Part shown: positions 18,696 through 27,811 of the stretch, piece after piece | Layout: each line of letters starts with the position of its first letter | How positions within the stretch are numbered: position 1 is the first letter of the stretch | NCBI RefSeq assembly: GCF_003048595.2 | Contig: NZ_CP049270.1 | Coordinates: 868,001-932,000, forward strand | Length of the DNA: 64,000 nt | Direction: 5' to 3' | From: Campylobacter concisus | Lineage (GTDB): Bacteria; Campylobacterota; Campylobacteria; Campylobacterales; Campylobacteraceae | Notes under the pieces: model-generated | Seen by the model: the letters and a program-made list of their open reading frames with translations, nothing else | The model's database searches: none | Told to the model about the DNA's origin: nothing | Position numbers and translations under genes: made by a program

Positions 18696-19376
18696 ATGTC
18701 AAATTCAATAAATAAAAAAATCTTTTTTATGCTTAGTATTATATTTTTTACAGGTTGTTCTTTTACCTCTAATCAACCGACAACTCCGCAAAATGAAACA
18801 AATCAAACCGTAACTTCAAGTGTTGATTTTAGTGAGCAAATGATTGGTGAAATCATAGATGAAGATAATGATAGAGAAGATAAAAAATTTGGTTCTTTTT
18901 TTAAAAAATACCTAAATACAAGAGCTGGTGGTGATTGCTCAGGATTCGTTTCTATCGTAAATGCAAAGTATCAAAATATGTATTTTGATGAAAAGACAAT
19001 AAATCGCTACTACGATAATGGCGGTAGAAAGTCAAAAGCGATCTATAATTTTTATGAAAGTAAGAATTTAATTACTCATAAAAATCCAAAAATAGGTGAT
19101 CTTGTATTTTTCTCAAATACTCTTGGCAAGGGCGTTCAAAAAAATAAAGATAAGAAAAATATCACTCATGTTGGTATAGTTACGGCTGTTCTTGGCGATG
19201 AGACAGTAAAATTTATACATAATTCTGGCGGAAAGATAATTCATAGCTATATGAATCTAAAACAAAAAAATGTGCATCTAAAAGGAAATCAAGAGATAAA
19301 TAGCTACCTTGTAAGATGTTCAAATTCAAGTTGCTTGGCAGCAAATAGATTTGCTGGATATGGCAAAGCAAAATAA
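18696..19376 (+). CDS. NlpC/P60-family lipoprotein, probable peptidoglycan hydrolase
   Basis: A lipoprotein signal ends in FFTGC (cysteine near residue 20), followed by a polar Ser/Thr/Asn-rich linker. The C-terminal domain has the NlpC/P60 triad: the nucleophile Cys in GGDCSGFV, the His in THVGIV and a polar residue in FIHNSGG. Such enzymes cut peptide bonds of the cell wall, here probably in the periplasm and tethered to a membrane. I start it at ATG 18696; the TTG four codons earlier has no support. Three extra cysteines occur in the last 30 residues. It is divergent from murA. Confidence 0.8.
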   Translation: MSNSINKKIFFMLSIIFFTGCSFTSNQPTTPQNETNQTVTSSVDFSEQMIGEIIDEDNDREDKKFGSFFKKYLNTRAGGDCSGFVSIVNAKYQNMYFDEKTINRYYDNGGRKSKAIYNFYESKNLITHKNPKIGDLVFFSNTLGKGVQKNKDKKNITHVGIVTAVLGDETVKFIHNSGGKIIHSYMNLKQKNVHLKGNQEINSYLVRCSNSSCLAANRFAGYGKAK

Positions 19377-19483
19377 ACAGGAATTTTTACTAAAAACCTT
19401 TAAAAACAAATACTAGGCTCAAATTTTAAGCATTATTTATATAAATTTACACTTGTAAATGCAGATTTAAATAAAGAGAAAAT

Positions 19484-20293
19484 ATGAATTTTTTTGATGA
19501 AATTTGGGAAATTTTAAATGAAGGCGAGATTGGGCTTAAATTTTTAAAATTTGAGCTATTTTATGAGAAATTTAAACGAGATTTTAATATAAATTTTTAC
19601 GAAAGCTCTAAGCCAAACGAGCTAATAACGCCTAGCTATGCAAAATTTTGTGAAGTAGTTAGCATGAAAGAGCTAAACAAAAAAGTAAAGCCAAAAGATA
19701 AAAATTTAAATTTTATCCATTCGGTAGCTCATATTGAATTTAGTGCTATTGATATCGCGCTTGATGCTTGTTATAGATTTAGAAATTTGCCAAGAGAATT
19801 TTATGAAGACTGGCTAGAAGTAGCTGAAGATGAGATCAGACACTTTTGTATGATAGAAAATTTGCTCTTAAAGCATGGCAGTAGATACGGCGAGCTAAGT
19901 GTGCATGATGGGCTTTTTATCGCACTTCAAAAGACTTCAAGTAGTCTAACTAGCCGTATGGCGCTACTGCCAAGATATATGGAGGCAAACGGCCTTGATG
20001 CAAACGCTCATATTATAAAAAGGCTAGAAGCTGAAGGCGGGCAAAAAGATCTAATAGAGTGCCTAAAAGTCATCTTAAAAGAGGAAGTCTCTCACGTTTA
20101 TAAGGGTGATAAGTGGTTTAAATTTGCTTGCAAAAAAGAGGGCATAGACGAGAAAAGCTACTTTGATATTATCTTAAGTTTGTATCCAAATTCATTTAAA
20201 AATGTTAGAGAGATCAATGAACAAGATCGCTTAAAAGCTGGATTTAGCAAAGAAGAGCTTTGCTTGATAAAGAATTTCTCAAAGGAGAGATAG
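19484..20293 (+). CDS. DUF455 ferritin-like protein
   Basis: This 269-residue, mostly helical protein matches the DUF455 family as I know it, a ferritin-like/MiaE-related group. The segments AHIEFSAIDIALDAC, EVAEDEIRHFCMIENLL and LKEEVSHV supply the repeated Glu and EXXH residues expected for a di-iron site. The biochemical function of the family is not established, so none is assigned. The downstream phosphatase gene starts at its stop codon (TAGTG), which suggests coupled translation. Confidence 0.8.
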   Translation: MNFFDEIWEILNEGEIGLKFLKFELFYEKFKRDFNINFYESSKPNELITPSYAKFCEVVSMKELNKKVKPKDKNLNFIHSVAHIEFSAIDIALDACYRFRNLPREFYEDWLEVAEDEIRHFCMIENLLLKHGSRYGELSVHDGLFIALQKTSSSLTSRMALLPRYMEANGLDANAHIIKRLEAEGGQKDLIECLKVILKEEVSHVYKGDKWFKFACKKEGIDEKSYFDIILSLYPNSFKNVREINEQDRLKAGFSKEELCLIKNFSKER

Positions 20294-20787
20294 TGAGTAA
20301 AATTTATTTCATAAGACATTCAAAAGCGGTTGATGAGAATAAGGACGGAGCTAAAGATGCCTTAAGGGAGCTTAGTCAAAAAGGCAAAGAAGACGCTAAA
20401 TTTATGGCAAATAGACTAAAAATGTATGATGTGATGCCAGGGGCTATCTTTTCAAGCAGCGCTAAAAGGTGCGAGCAAACGGCAAAGATTATCGCTAAAA
20501 CTTTAAAATTTAAAGAAGAAATCGATCTTATAGATGAGCTTTATGATATAAGCTTTGAAGATCTTTTAAAATTTGTCAAAAATATAGATGAGAGTTTGGA
20601 TGAGATTTTTATCATTACACATAACCCGAGCATTACCGAAATTTGCGAGTATTTAAGCGATTCATCAATAGACAATATCCCAACTTCTGGAATATTTTGC
20701 GTTGAGTTTGGATGTAAATTTAGTGAGTTAAAAGAGGGTAGTGCAAAAGCGTTATTTTTTGACCACCCCAAAAAACATCAAAGATAA
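20293..20787 (+). CDS. SixA-like histidine phosphatase
   Basis: The phosphoglycerate mutase-like fold is shown by IYFIRHSKAV with the catalytic RH near residues 7-9, SSSAKRCEQTAKII and a second catalytic histidine in IITHNPSITE. SixA in E. coli removes phosphate from phosphohistidine on phosphotransfer proteins; the target here is unknown. I start at GTG 20293, one base inside the preceding TAG, because AAAGGAGA stands seven bases upstream. A frame from 20260 would lie inside DUF455. The length is 164 residues. Confidence 0.82.
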   Translation: MSKIYFIRHSKAVDENKDGAKDALRELSQKGKEDAKFMANRLKMYDVMPGAIFSSSAKRCEQTAKIIAKTLKFKEEIDLIDELYDISFEDLLKFVKNIDESLDEIFIITHNPSITEICEYLSDSSIDNIPTSGIFCVEFGCKFSELKEGSAKALFFDHPKKHQR

Positions 20788-20796
20788 TTTAACACT

Positions 20797-22056
20797 TTAG
20801 TTTTTATCTTTAAAAATTTCGTTATATGAAGTAAAAATTTGCTCGCTTAGATCTTCTATTTTTTTAGACTTATCAACAAAATAATTTAAATTTTGTTCGT
20901 TGTAGCCAGAGGCTGACTTCTCGAGCAAGGGTTTGATTTCATTATTTAGCGACGCTGTAAGCTCTTTTGACTTATCAAAATTTTTATTTTGCTTGTGTTC
21001 GCTTATACTCTCGTTCTCGTACCAATCTAGCAGGCTTTGCGCTAAATCACGTATTTCTTCACTATATCCTTGTTCGTTTATAAGATCAGAGTACACTTTA
21101 GTTTTGTAGGCAATTTGCGAAATTTTTGCAATTATGGCAAAGGTTTTATTTTCGACATATTTTGATGTTTGAGCAGTATTTTGTGCGTTTGCATTAAACT
21201 CGCTCAATACCTTTTTGAAATTTTCTACATTTTGTGTTGTTAGTTTAGAAATTTCATCAATTTTTTTAGAATTTTCATCGATATCATTTACCTCTTGCTG
21301 AAGTGTTTTTATATTGACTTCTATGTCGCTTGCGGCTTTTTGTGTGTTTTCAGCTAGCTTTCTTACCTCATCAGCAACTACCGCAAAACCACGTCCGTGC
21401 TCTCCTGCACGAGCAGCTTCAATGGCGGCATTAAGAGCAAGCAGATTTGTCTGATCGGCAATATCTTTTATTAAATTTAAAACAGAGCTTATTTCAGAAG
21501 CCCTAGCGCTTAGCATGCCAGTAGCATTTGAGCAGCTTTGTACTAGACCATCAAGCTCTCCCATGTTTTGACTAAGCTCGACGATGTTTGACATATTTTC
21601 TCTTGCTATTTGTGCAGTTTGTCTAGCATCTGTTGCTGTTTGGCTTAGGTTTTTGATACTTTCATTTAGATCATCTCTTACATAATTTATACCACTTATA
21701 CCGTTTCCAAGTTTGTCAAGCTCGCTTGATAGAAGACCTCTAACCTTGCTTTTTTGGCCGTCTTTTATACCTGTGACACCCTTGCTCATAGATATGGCAT
21801 TTCGTTTAAATAAACCCCTAAACCCTTCTACAAATATATTTCTATATGTTTTCGAGTTTTGTGCAGCTTGGACTGAGGTTGAAATTTCACGTTGAAGCGC
21901 CTCAACTTGATCTAATAGATCATTTATGCCAAGGGCGACTTCATACATCTCGTCCTTTTCTCCAACATTTACAATGCGAGGCTCTAGTATGCCATTGCTT
22001 GCCGATTTGACAACACTTAAAATCTCATTTATTGCATTTGATTTTTTCTTAAACAT
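20797..22056 (-). CDS. soluble methyl-accepting chemotaxis protein (CetA-type partner of PAS protein)
   Basis: The signalling hairpin tip is canonical ([38 protein letters not shown], shortened here: [20 protein letters not shown] at about 204-223). No transmembrane segment is visible in 419 residues, so it should be cytoplasmic. An N-terminal HAMP-like or linker region covers about 1-100. Residues 306-350 resemble a CZB zinc domain ([14 protein letters not shown]) but lack its histidine and cysteine ligands. Two bases separate it from the PAS gene upstream. This split PAS/receptor layout is that of C. jejuni CetB/CetA energy taxis, although C. jejuni CetA is membrane-bound. Confidence 0.85.
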   Translation of the reverse strand: MFKKKSNAINEILSVVKSASNGILEPRIVNVGEKDEMYEVALGINDLLDQVEALQREISTSVQAAQNSKTYRNIFVEGFRGLFKRNAISMSKGVTGIKDGQKSKVRGLLSSELDKLGNGISGINYVRDDLNESIKNLSQTATDARQTAQIARENMSNIVELSQNMGELDGLVQSCSNATGMLSARASEISSVLNLIKDIADQTNLLALNAAIEAARAGEHGRGFAVVADEVRKLAENTQKAASDIEVNIKTLQQEVNDIDENSKKIDEISKLTTQNVENFKKVLSEFNANAQNTAQTSKYVENKTFAIIAKISQIAYKTKVYSDLINEQGYSEEIRDLAQSLLDWYENESISEHKQNKNFDKSKELTASLNNEIKPLLEKSASGYNEQNLNYFVDKSKKIEDLSEQIFTSYNEIFKDKN

Positions 22057-22058
22057 AT

Positions 22059-22559
22059 CTAGAACCTTTGCAAGTTATTTATAAATTCATCATAGCTTGT
22101 TGATTTTTCCTCAAGGAAATTTAACAGATACTTTTTAGATGCCTCGATACCGCCATCACGCTCTAGCTCAAGTAGTTTTGCATAAAGCGGTTTTATGATC
22201 TCTATTGCTTTTGCATTTGGTTTACGTCTAACAGAATAATATCCAACTACATTATCTTGTTGATCTAAAGAGGCGGTGATATTTCCAAATACCCAGTAGT
22301 ATCCGCCATTAAGAGTTTTATTTTTAATAAAAGCAAACATTTCTTCTTTGTTTTGTATACGTTCCCAAAGTAGCTTAAAAATAACCCTTGGCATATCTGG
22401 GTGTCTTATGATGTTGTGCGGTTTGCCCAAAACATCGCCTTGTTTTACACCTACGATTTCTAAAAATGGCTCGTTGCAATAAGTGATTCTTCCTTTTGGA
22501 TCAGTTTTTGAAACTAAAAATGCGTTCTCATCAACGCCATATTCTCTTTCTATAGGCAT
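22059..22559 (-). CDS. cetB: PAS-domain energy-taxis sensor, CetB-like
   Basis: This 166-residue protein is essentially one PAS domain of the Aer/CetB type: [31 protein letters not shown], and [10 protein letters not shown] followed by GYYSVRRKP. In C. jejuni CetB is an FAD-binding soluble sensor that passes redox or energy state to the receptor CetA. The next gene, a receptor without its own sensor domain, fits as partner. AAAGGAGTAAA precedes the ATG. It lies 21 bases downstream of the DNA-uptake operon and may be read from the same transcript. Confidence 0.8.
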   Translation of the reverse strand: MPIEREYGVDENAFLVSKTDPKGRITYCNEPFLEIVGVKQGDVLGKPHNIIRHPDMPRVIFKLLWERIQNKEEMFAFIKNKTLNGGYYWVFGNITASLDQQDNVVGYYSVRRKPNAKAIEIIKPLYAKLLELERDGGIEASKKYLLNFLEEKSTSYDEFINNLQRF

Positions 22560-22580
22560 TTTACTCCTTTAAATGTTGAT

Positions 22581-23819
22581 TTAATTTTTAACAGCTTTTG
22601 CCATATCCCACATTGGCATAAATATACCAAGGGCGAGCAAAAGCACCATAGCTGCGATAAATATTAGTAGTATCGGCTCAATATAGTTTGAAATATTATC
22701 AATAATATCATTAAATTTCACTCTATAATAATCAGTAACTTTTTGTGTCATGTCGTCTAAGCTACCACTTTGTTCGCCAGCACCTATCATCTGTATAAGC
22801 ATACCCTCATAAAGTCCAGTTTGCCTAAAGGCCTCGGTTAAGCTTATGCCGCGGCCAACCAGTACTTTTACAGCAGTTAGCTTATTTCTTATGTCTTGAT
22901 TTGAAACAGTTACAACGGCAGTATCTAGCGCATCAGCGATAGGAAGTCCCGCACGAACAAGCTCTGTAAAGATTAGATTAAACCTACTCATATTTGCAAA
23001 AAATATTATTTTGCCCACAAGATAGACTTTTAGTAGATATTTATCGACCTTATCCCTAAAATTTTCATCATTTGAATATTGCCTTTTTAGCAAAAAAGCA
23101 AATGCGACAAGAACAACTATTATGTATATACCATAATTGCTCATAATGTATTCAATGTTTAGTAAAATTTTAGTAGGAAGGGGGAGGTCAGCATTAAGCT
23201 GGCTAAAAATTTCTCGAAATTGTGGAACAACTGATGTCATAAGCACAATAAAAGCCAAAATTATAGAGCATATTACGGTTATTGGATACCTTATGGCTTT
23301 TTTAAATTTTTGCTGGTTATCCCAGACTTCTTGCAAGATAGAAGCTAGCTTTGATAATGCATCAGCCATATTACCAGTACTCTCTCCAAGCCTTACCATA
23401 GCGACAGTGACATCGCCTAGCTCTTCTTGAAAATTTTCTATACTTTGAGTTAAGCTAGCACCTTGATTTAGGTCTTCATCTAGTGTTTGAAATATTGTTT
23501 TTAGCCTTTTATCCTCAGTAGCATTTGCTGTCTCTTTTATGCCATCATGTATCGATATACCAGCATTAGTCATAACGCTAAGTTGCCTTATGGTAGCAAC
23601 TAGAGCTGGAATTTTTACTTTTGAAGAAGAGAAAATTTTGTTAAATTTTTCTTGCAAGTCCAAAAAATCATTGTTGATGCTTGAGACCTGAGTTTCTTTT
23701 ATCTTTACTATCATGCCTTGAATATTTGCACGATTTTTTACATCATTTTTGCTATTGGCCTTTAGGCTCATCTTTTGGCGTTTGCCATCTTTTATATATT
23801 CTATTTCGTAAAATTTCAT
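22581..23819 (-). CDS. ctsF: type II secretion/competence inner-membrane protein CtsF (GspF/PilC family)
   Basis: GspF/PilC proteins are the inner-membrane platform of type II secretion and type IV pilus machines. The protein has two GspF repeats (about 60-185 and 265-390) and three hydrophobic segments: one after residue 160, one near 215-232 and one close to the C-terminus (ILLIFIAAMVLLLALGIF). The family motif MIGAGEQSGSL is present, with MVRLGESTG in the first repeat. Its start overlaps the ATPase gene by four bases. The set matches the C. jejuni natural-transformation locus, in which ctsF follows ctsE. Confidence 0.88.
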   Translation of the reverse strand: MKFYEIEYIKDGKRQKMSLKANSKNDVKNRANIQGMIVKIKETQVSSINNDFLDLQEKFNKIFSSSKVKIPALVATIRQLSVMTNAGISIHDGIKETANATEDKRLKTIFQTLDEDLNQGASLTQSIENFQEELGDVTVAMVRLGESTGNMADALSKLASILQEVWDNQQKFKKAIRYPITVICSIILAFIVLMTSVVPQFREIFSQLNADLPLPTKILLNIEYIMSNYGIYIIVVLVAFAFLLKRQYSNDENFRDKVDKYLLKVYLVGKIIFFANMSRFNLIFTELVRAGLPIADALDTAVVTVSNQDIRNKLTAVKVLVGRGISLTEAFRQTGLYEGMLIQMIGAGEQSGSLDDMTQKVTDYYRVKFNDIIDNISNYIEPILLIFIAAMVLLLALGIFMPMWDMAKAVKN

Positions 23820-25567
23820 ATCTTGGCAACTCTATATACTTCTTCGATGGTTGTTACACCATTTGCTGCGCGTATAACGCCATCATGGAACATATCTATA
23901 AAGCCTTCGTCATAGGCGGCCTTTTTAAGCTCTTCTTTTGAAGCGTTATTTGCTACGATACTTGCTATGTGATCACTGATAGATAATATTTCGCTTATCA
24001 TTTCACGCCCTAGATATCCGGTTTGTGAGCAGTGTTGGCAACCTACGCTTTTATAAAACTGATAATCTTCAGGGAGAAATTTCTTAATCTCATCAAGAGC
24101 TTTTTGAGATAGCGTGACTTTTTGTTTGCAATACGGACAAAGCTTTCTTACAAGCCTTTGAGCCTCAATGCAAACTAGTGCACCACTTACTAGATATGGC
24201 TCAATGCCCATATCAACCATACGAGGCAAAGCGCTAATAGCGTCATTTGTATGAAGTGTGGAAAAGACTAAGTGACCAGTTAGTGCCGCTTGAATCGCGA
24301 TCCTAAGCGTCTCTTGATCTCTGATCTCACCTATCATAATAATGTCTGGATCTTGCCTTAAAATAGAGCGAAGAGCCGAGATAAAAGTAAGCCCAGCCTT
24401 TTCATTGACATGTACTTGTTGGATCATATTTAGCTGATACTCGACTGGATCTTCAACGGTAATAATCTTAGTTTTTACACTTTTTATATCATTTAATGCA
24501 CCATAAAGTGTAGTCGTTTTTCCTGATCCTGTCGGACCAGTAACCAGGATAATGCCATAAGGTGCTTTCATACTCTTTTTAAATTTAGCAAAGTTATCTG
24601 GATGCATACCAAGGTCTTCAATGTTTATGATAACCTTTGATTTGTCCAAAATTCTTAAAACTATGCTTTCGCCGTTTAAAATAGGTAGCGTAGAGATACG
24701 AAAATCATACTCTTTATCTAAAATTTGAGCTGAAAATCTACCATCTTGTGGGCGGCGGCGCTCCGCGATGTCCATATTTGAAAGTAGCTTCATTCGGCTT
24801 ACCATCGGCGGATAAATATCTTTATCAAATATAAATGTCTCACTTAGCATACCATCTATTCTGCTTCTTACGATACAGTTTGTCTCGGTTGGCTCGATAT
24901 GAATATCGCTCGCTCTGCTTTGAATAGATGTTTTTAAAATTATCTCAATTAGTTTTAAAATTCCAGAGCTTTCTGTGCTTTGCCCTTGGCTGCTAGAGCT
25001 TGAAAGCTCTTTTCTGATCTCTGTAATAACGTCTTTAATGCTTTCATTAAGAGCTATTTTATTTATATATTTCTCTATCTGGGCTGGATCGGCGCAAGCT
25101 ACTTTTAATAGCTTTCTGTTAAATAAATTTTGAACTTTATCTTGAATGATCACATCAAAAGGATTTTTAAAAGCTACATAAACGCTTATCTCATCTTCTT
25201 TTACGGGTATGGCGTTATATGATTTTAGCTGTGAGGTGCTTAACTTTTCACTGATACGGTAGTCGATATCTATATCATCAAGATCAAAAAATGTAATTTT
25301 AAATTTATCACATACATATTGAATAAAGCGCTTTTGATCTATCTGAAGACTAGTCGAAATTTCATCAATGTCAGTGTGTCCTCTTCTATAAATATCAGAT
25401 AGAATTTCAAAAAAAATCTCTTCTTCTAGCATATTTTCTTCAAGCAAAATAGCCAAAAGACTTTTTTTATTTATCTTTTTTATCTCTATAATCTTTAAAA
25501 TTTGCTCATCATTTAGTTTATTAAGTTGCTCTAATGTTTTTAGCGTTAAATTTTCTAAATTATTCAT
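23816..25567 (-). CDS. ctsE: competence/secretion ATPase CtsE (GspE/PilB family)
   Basis: This is the cytoplasmic motor ATPase. The N-terminal half is a MshEN/GspE-N type region. The ATPase core has Walker A GPTGSGKTT (from residue 344), the Asp box, and Walker B ILRQDPDIIMIGEIRD, with the His box TGHLVFSTLHTND. A zinc tetracysteine, CPYC then CQHC, lies near residues 470-520, typical of assembly rather than retraction ATPases. Its homologue CtsE is needed for DNA uptake in C. jejuni. It precedes ctsF with a four-base overlap. Confidence 0.92.
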   Translation of the reverse strand: MNNLENLTLKTLEQLNKLNDEQILKIIEIKKINKKSLLAILLEENMLEEEIFFEILSDIYRRGHTDIDEISTSLQIDQKRFIQYVCDKFKITFFDLDDIDIDYRISEKLSTSQLKSYNAIPVKEDEISVYVAFKNPFDVIIQDKVQNLFNRKLLKVACADPAQIEKYINKIALNESIKDVITEIRKELSSSSSQGQSTESSGILKLIEIILKTSIQSRASDIHIEPTETNCIVRSRIDGMLSETFIFDKDIYPPMVSRMKLLSNMDIAERRRPQDGRFSAQILDKEYDFRISTLPILNGESIVLRILDKSKVIINIEDLGMHPDNFAKFKKSMKAPYGIILVTGPTGSGKTTTLYGALNDIKSVKTKIITVEDPVEYQLNMIQQVHVNEKAGLTFISALRSILRQDPDIIMIGEIRDQETLRIAIQAALTGHLVFSTLHTNDAISALPRMVDMGIEPYLVSGALVCIEAQRLVRKLCPYCKQKVTLSQKALDEIKKFLPEDYQFYKSVGCQHCSQTGYLGREMISEILSISDHIASIVANNASKEELKKAAYDEGFIDMFHDGVIRAANGVTTIEEVYRVAKI

Positions 25568-25576
25568 CTCTTCTCT

Positions 25577-26116
25577 TTATCTATACTCAATCTGCGAAGT
25601 AAGATCGTCATTTTTAAAAATTTTTAAAATCATTTTTGCAAAATTTGGGCTAACGATTGTACTAAGTTCATATCTTGTGTCTGAATTTGGCTCTTCAAAA
25701 ATAAATACGCCAAGCTCCTCAACGTATTCTTTTTTTACAAATTTATCAAATATAAATGAAAGAATGTAATCGCTCTTTGGAAGTCTAATATAGCTTATAT
25801 CAGCCCCATCCAAGATAGCATGAAGCAGTAACTTTTTTTTAAGCAATATATCTGCAAAATATGCTGCATTCTCTCTCGAGCTTTGTGTTTTTGATAGTTT
25901 GCTTGCTGGAAGAGCGAGCCTATCTATATCATTTGTTTTTAAGCAAGATATACCAAAGATATTAAGAAATTCTTCATTTTGTGAATCTTTTAATAGATCT
26001 TGTATTTTTTGATTACAAATTTTAGGATATTCAGCTTTTTCAAAATAACTTTTAATGTCAGCCATCCCAAGTGCAAAGGCATTTAATGATAAAAATATAA
26101 CAAGCAAAAATTTCAC
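25577..26116 (-). CDS. hypothetical secreted protein of the DNA-uptake operon
   Basis: This 179-residue protein has a signal peptide (MKFLLVIFLSLNAFALG) and a mature helical region with two cysteines, in PKICNQ and GISCLK. They could form a disulphide in the periplasm. No known family was recognised. It overlaps the upstream gene by four bases and ends nine bases before ctsE, so it belongs to the uptake operon by position. A periplasmic helper role is inferred from context only. Confidence 0.65.
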   Translation of the reverse strand: MKFLLVIFLSLNAFALGMADIKSYFEKAEYPKICNQKIQDLLKDSQNEEFLNIFGISCLKTNDIDRLALPASKLSKTQSSRENAAYFADILLKKKLLLHAILDGADISYIRLPKSDYILSFIFDKFVKKEYVEELGVFIFEEPNSDTRYELSTIVSPNFAKMILKIFKNDDLTSQIEYR

Positions 26117-26991
26117 AACGTATCGCTTTTTATCTTATTTATTAGCTCATTTATCTCGGGCTTATTTTTATTTTTATTATATTCTTCTAATGCGCGCAAT
26201 GCGTCATCTTTTTGTTTTAGCATATATTTTGCCTTAGCAAACATGACCCAAGACTCCTCAATGCTACTATCTAAATTATTTGCCGATAGTGCCCATTTTA
26301 TAGTGTCGCTATATCTTTTATCTTGATAGCATTTTCTTGCTATTTTAAGGGCGATTTCTGGATTTTTATTTTTATTAAAATCTTCTTTTAGCATAGAAAT
26401 TTCATTGTTTTCACTTGAAATTTGAATATCAATTTTTGGCTTTGCCTTTGGTTCTAGTTCTATTACCTCTTCATTTGGTAGAGGCTGTCCATTTTGTATA
26501 TTTTCATTTTCAGTTGGTAAATTTAGCTTTAGCCAACCGCCACCACTTCTTTGTTTTTTATCTGATGCCTGCCCTTTATTGTCTTCATTTAGTTTTATGG
26601 ATTGTTCTAGCTTTTTAGCTATTTTCTCAGCAAGCTCATCTTGTTTTTTATCTGATTCAAACCTCTCTTTTGCCTGCTCGCTTTTTTGTTTGCCATCTTC
26701 CAAAATATTTTTGCTGACATTAGTTTCAGCAAAGGTTATGTTTTTTTCTTTTATATCTGTTTGTATTGTCAAATTTTTCTCAACTAAAGTTGGAGTATTG
26801 GTTGTCTCTTTTTTGTTTTTAACATTTGAGAAAAATAAAAAAGCACTAAAGATAAAAACAATTAGCAAGATCGTAATTATTAAAAGGCTTAGCTTTTTAT
26901 GTGATAACAATTTTAAAAGGCTATTTTTATTCTTTTTTTCGTACTCTTCATAGAGCTTTTCTAGTCTTTGAATTTCTTGTAATTCAAGCAT
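26113..26991 (-). CDS. single-pass membrane protein with TPR-like C-terminus (DNA-uptake operon)
   Basis: A short cytoplasmic, lysine-rich N-terminus (1-30) leads to one transmembrane helix at about 32-54. A long charged linker follows, then a TPR-like C-terminal part (about 205-285: ALKIARKCYQDKRYSDTIKWA, then WVMFAKAKYMLKQKDDALRAL as its pair). The layout resembles GspB/MshM-associated scaffold proteins. By gene order it may correspond to C. jejuni CtsX, a membrane protein reported to work with CtsP, but I cannot confirm that by similarity. It overlaps the ATPase gene by eight bases. Confidence 0.65.
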   Translation of the reverse strand: MLELQEIQRLEKLYEEYEKKNKNSLLKLLSHKKLSLLIITILLIVFIFSAFLFFSNVKNKKETTNTPTLVEKNLTIQTDIKEKNITFAETNVSKNILEDGKQKSEQAKERFESDKKQDELAEKIAKKLEQSIKLNEDNKGQASDKKQRSGGGWLKLNLPTENENIQNGQPLPNEEVIELEPKAKPKIDIQISSENNEISMLKEDFNKNKNPEIALKIARKCYQDKRYSDTIKWALSANNLDSSIEESWVMFAKAKYMLKQKDDALRALEEYNKNKNKPEINELINKIKSDTL

Positions 26992-27811
26992 GAATTATTC
27001 CTGTATCAAGTGCAGACATTGTTAAAATTTTAATATTTGCGTCCTCGCTACTTAATTTTGATGGCTGATTTTGTTCATAATATTCACAAATTTCATAAAA
27101 TTTATACATAATTTTATTTAGTGTGCGTAGATTTCCACAACAAAGCTCATAGACTTTGTCATAGTCTTTTTTCTGAAAATTTAGGTATTTATCGTAGCCT
27201 TTTTGTCCTATTTTTCTTTGTAAATAAACTATGATTTCATTCGTGTTTGCACTTCCAAGCTCTATGCTCTCCCAAATCCTAGTTTGAAAATAGTCCTTTG
27301 CTAACACATCTTCGTTTTCAGTTTTATGAATCGTAAATAAAAATTTAAATAATCTTGTATCGGCCATCAGCCTTATTTTTTCGATCAATTCAGTAGGATA
27401 AAGTTGTGCTTCATCCAAGATAACGACTATTTGGTTTTGTAAAATTTCATCTTTATTTTTAAATTCTTTTGAGTAGTGTGCAACAAAACTTTCAAAATTA
27501 TTTATATTATCAAGTTTATTTCTGTATATATCTTCACAAAGAGCTTCTATAAATGTAGCCTCGCTAAAAAAAGGATGTGGGAAAAAAATTAATTTTTTAT
27601 CCTTTTGAAGATCAGAGGCTATCTTGTTTAACAAAAAGGTCTTTCCACTACCAGGCTTGCCATAAAAAAGTATAAGCTTTAATGGCTTTTTTAGAGCCGA
27701 GACAATCTTATTGTAACAAGTGATTGAGTTATCTAGATTAACAAAATCAGCTACTTCGTCTTCGTTGATAAAGATATCTTTTATATCTGTATAAATATTC
27801 TTGTTATTCAT
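26984..27811 (-). CDS. ctsP: AAA ATPase CtsP (ExeA/MshM-like)
   Basis: This soluble ATPase of 275 residues has Walker A GKPGSGKT (51-58) and Walker B VVILDEAQ (D133, E134). It resembles the ExeA/MshM ATPases that accompany secretin systems. ExeA helps the secretin pass the cell wall, and MshM has an unknown role in MSHA pili. C. jejuni CtsP at the same operon position is a nucleotide-binding protein needed for transformation. It lacks the peptidoglycan-binding domain of ExeA. It overlaps both neighbours by eight bases, indicating coupled translation. Confidence 0.75.
   Translation of the reverse strand: MNNKNIYTDIKDIFINEDEVADFVNLDNSITCYNKIVSALKKPLKLILFYGKPGSGKTFLLNKIASDLQKDKKLIFFPHPFFSEATFIEALCEDIYRNKLDNINNFESFVAHYSKEFKNKDEILQNQIVVILDEAQLYPTELIEKIRLMADTRLFKFLFTIHKTENEDVLAKDYFQTRIWESIELGSANTNEIIVYLQRKIGQKGYDKYLNFQKKDYDKVYELCCGNLRTLNKIMYKFYEICEYYEQNQPSKLSSEDANIKILTMSALDTGIIHA

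Noticed and set aside
19445-19465. Inverted repeat ATTTAC/GTAAAT before the DUF455 gene
   Set aside because: Short, all A-T rich and without a T-tract; likely by chance in this base composition.
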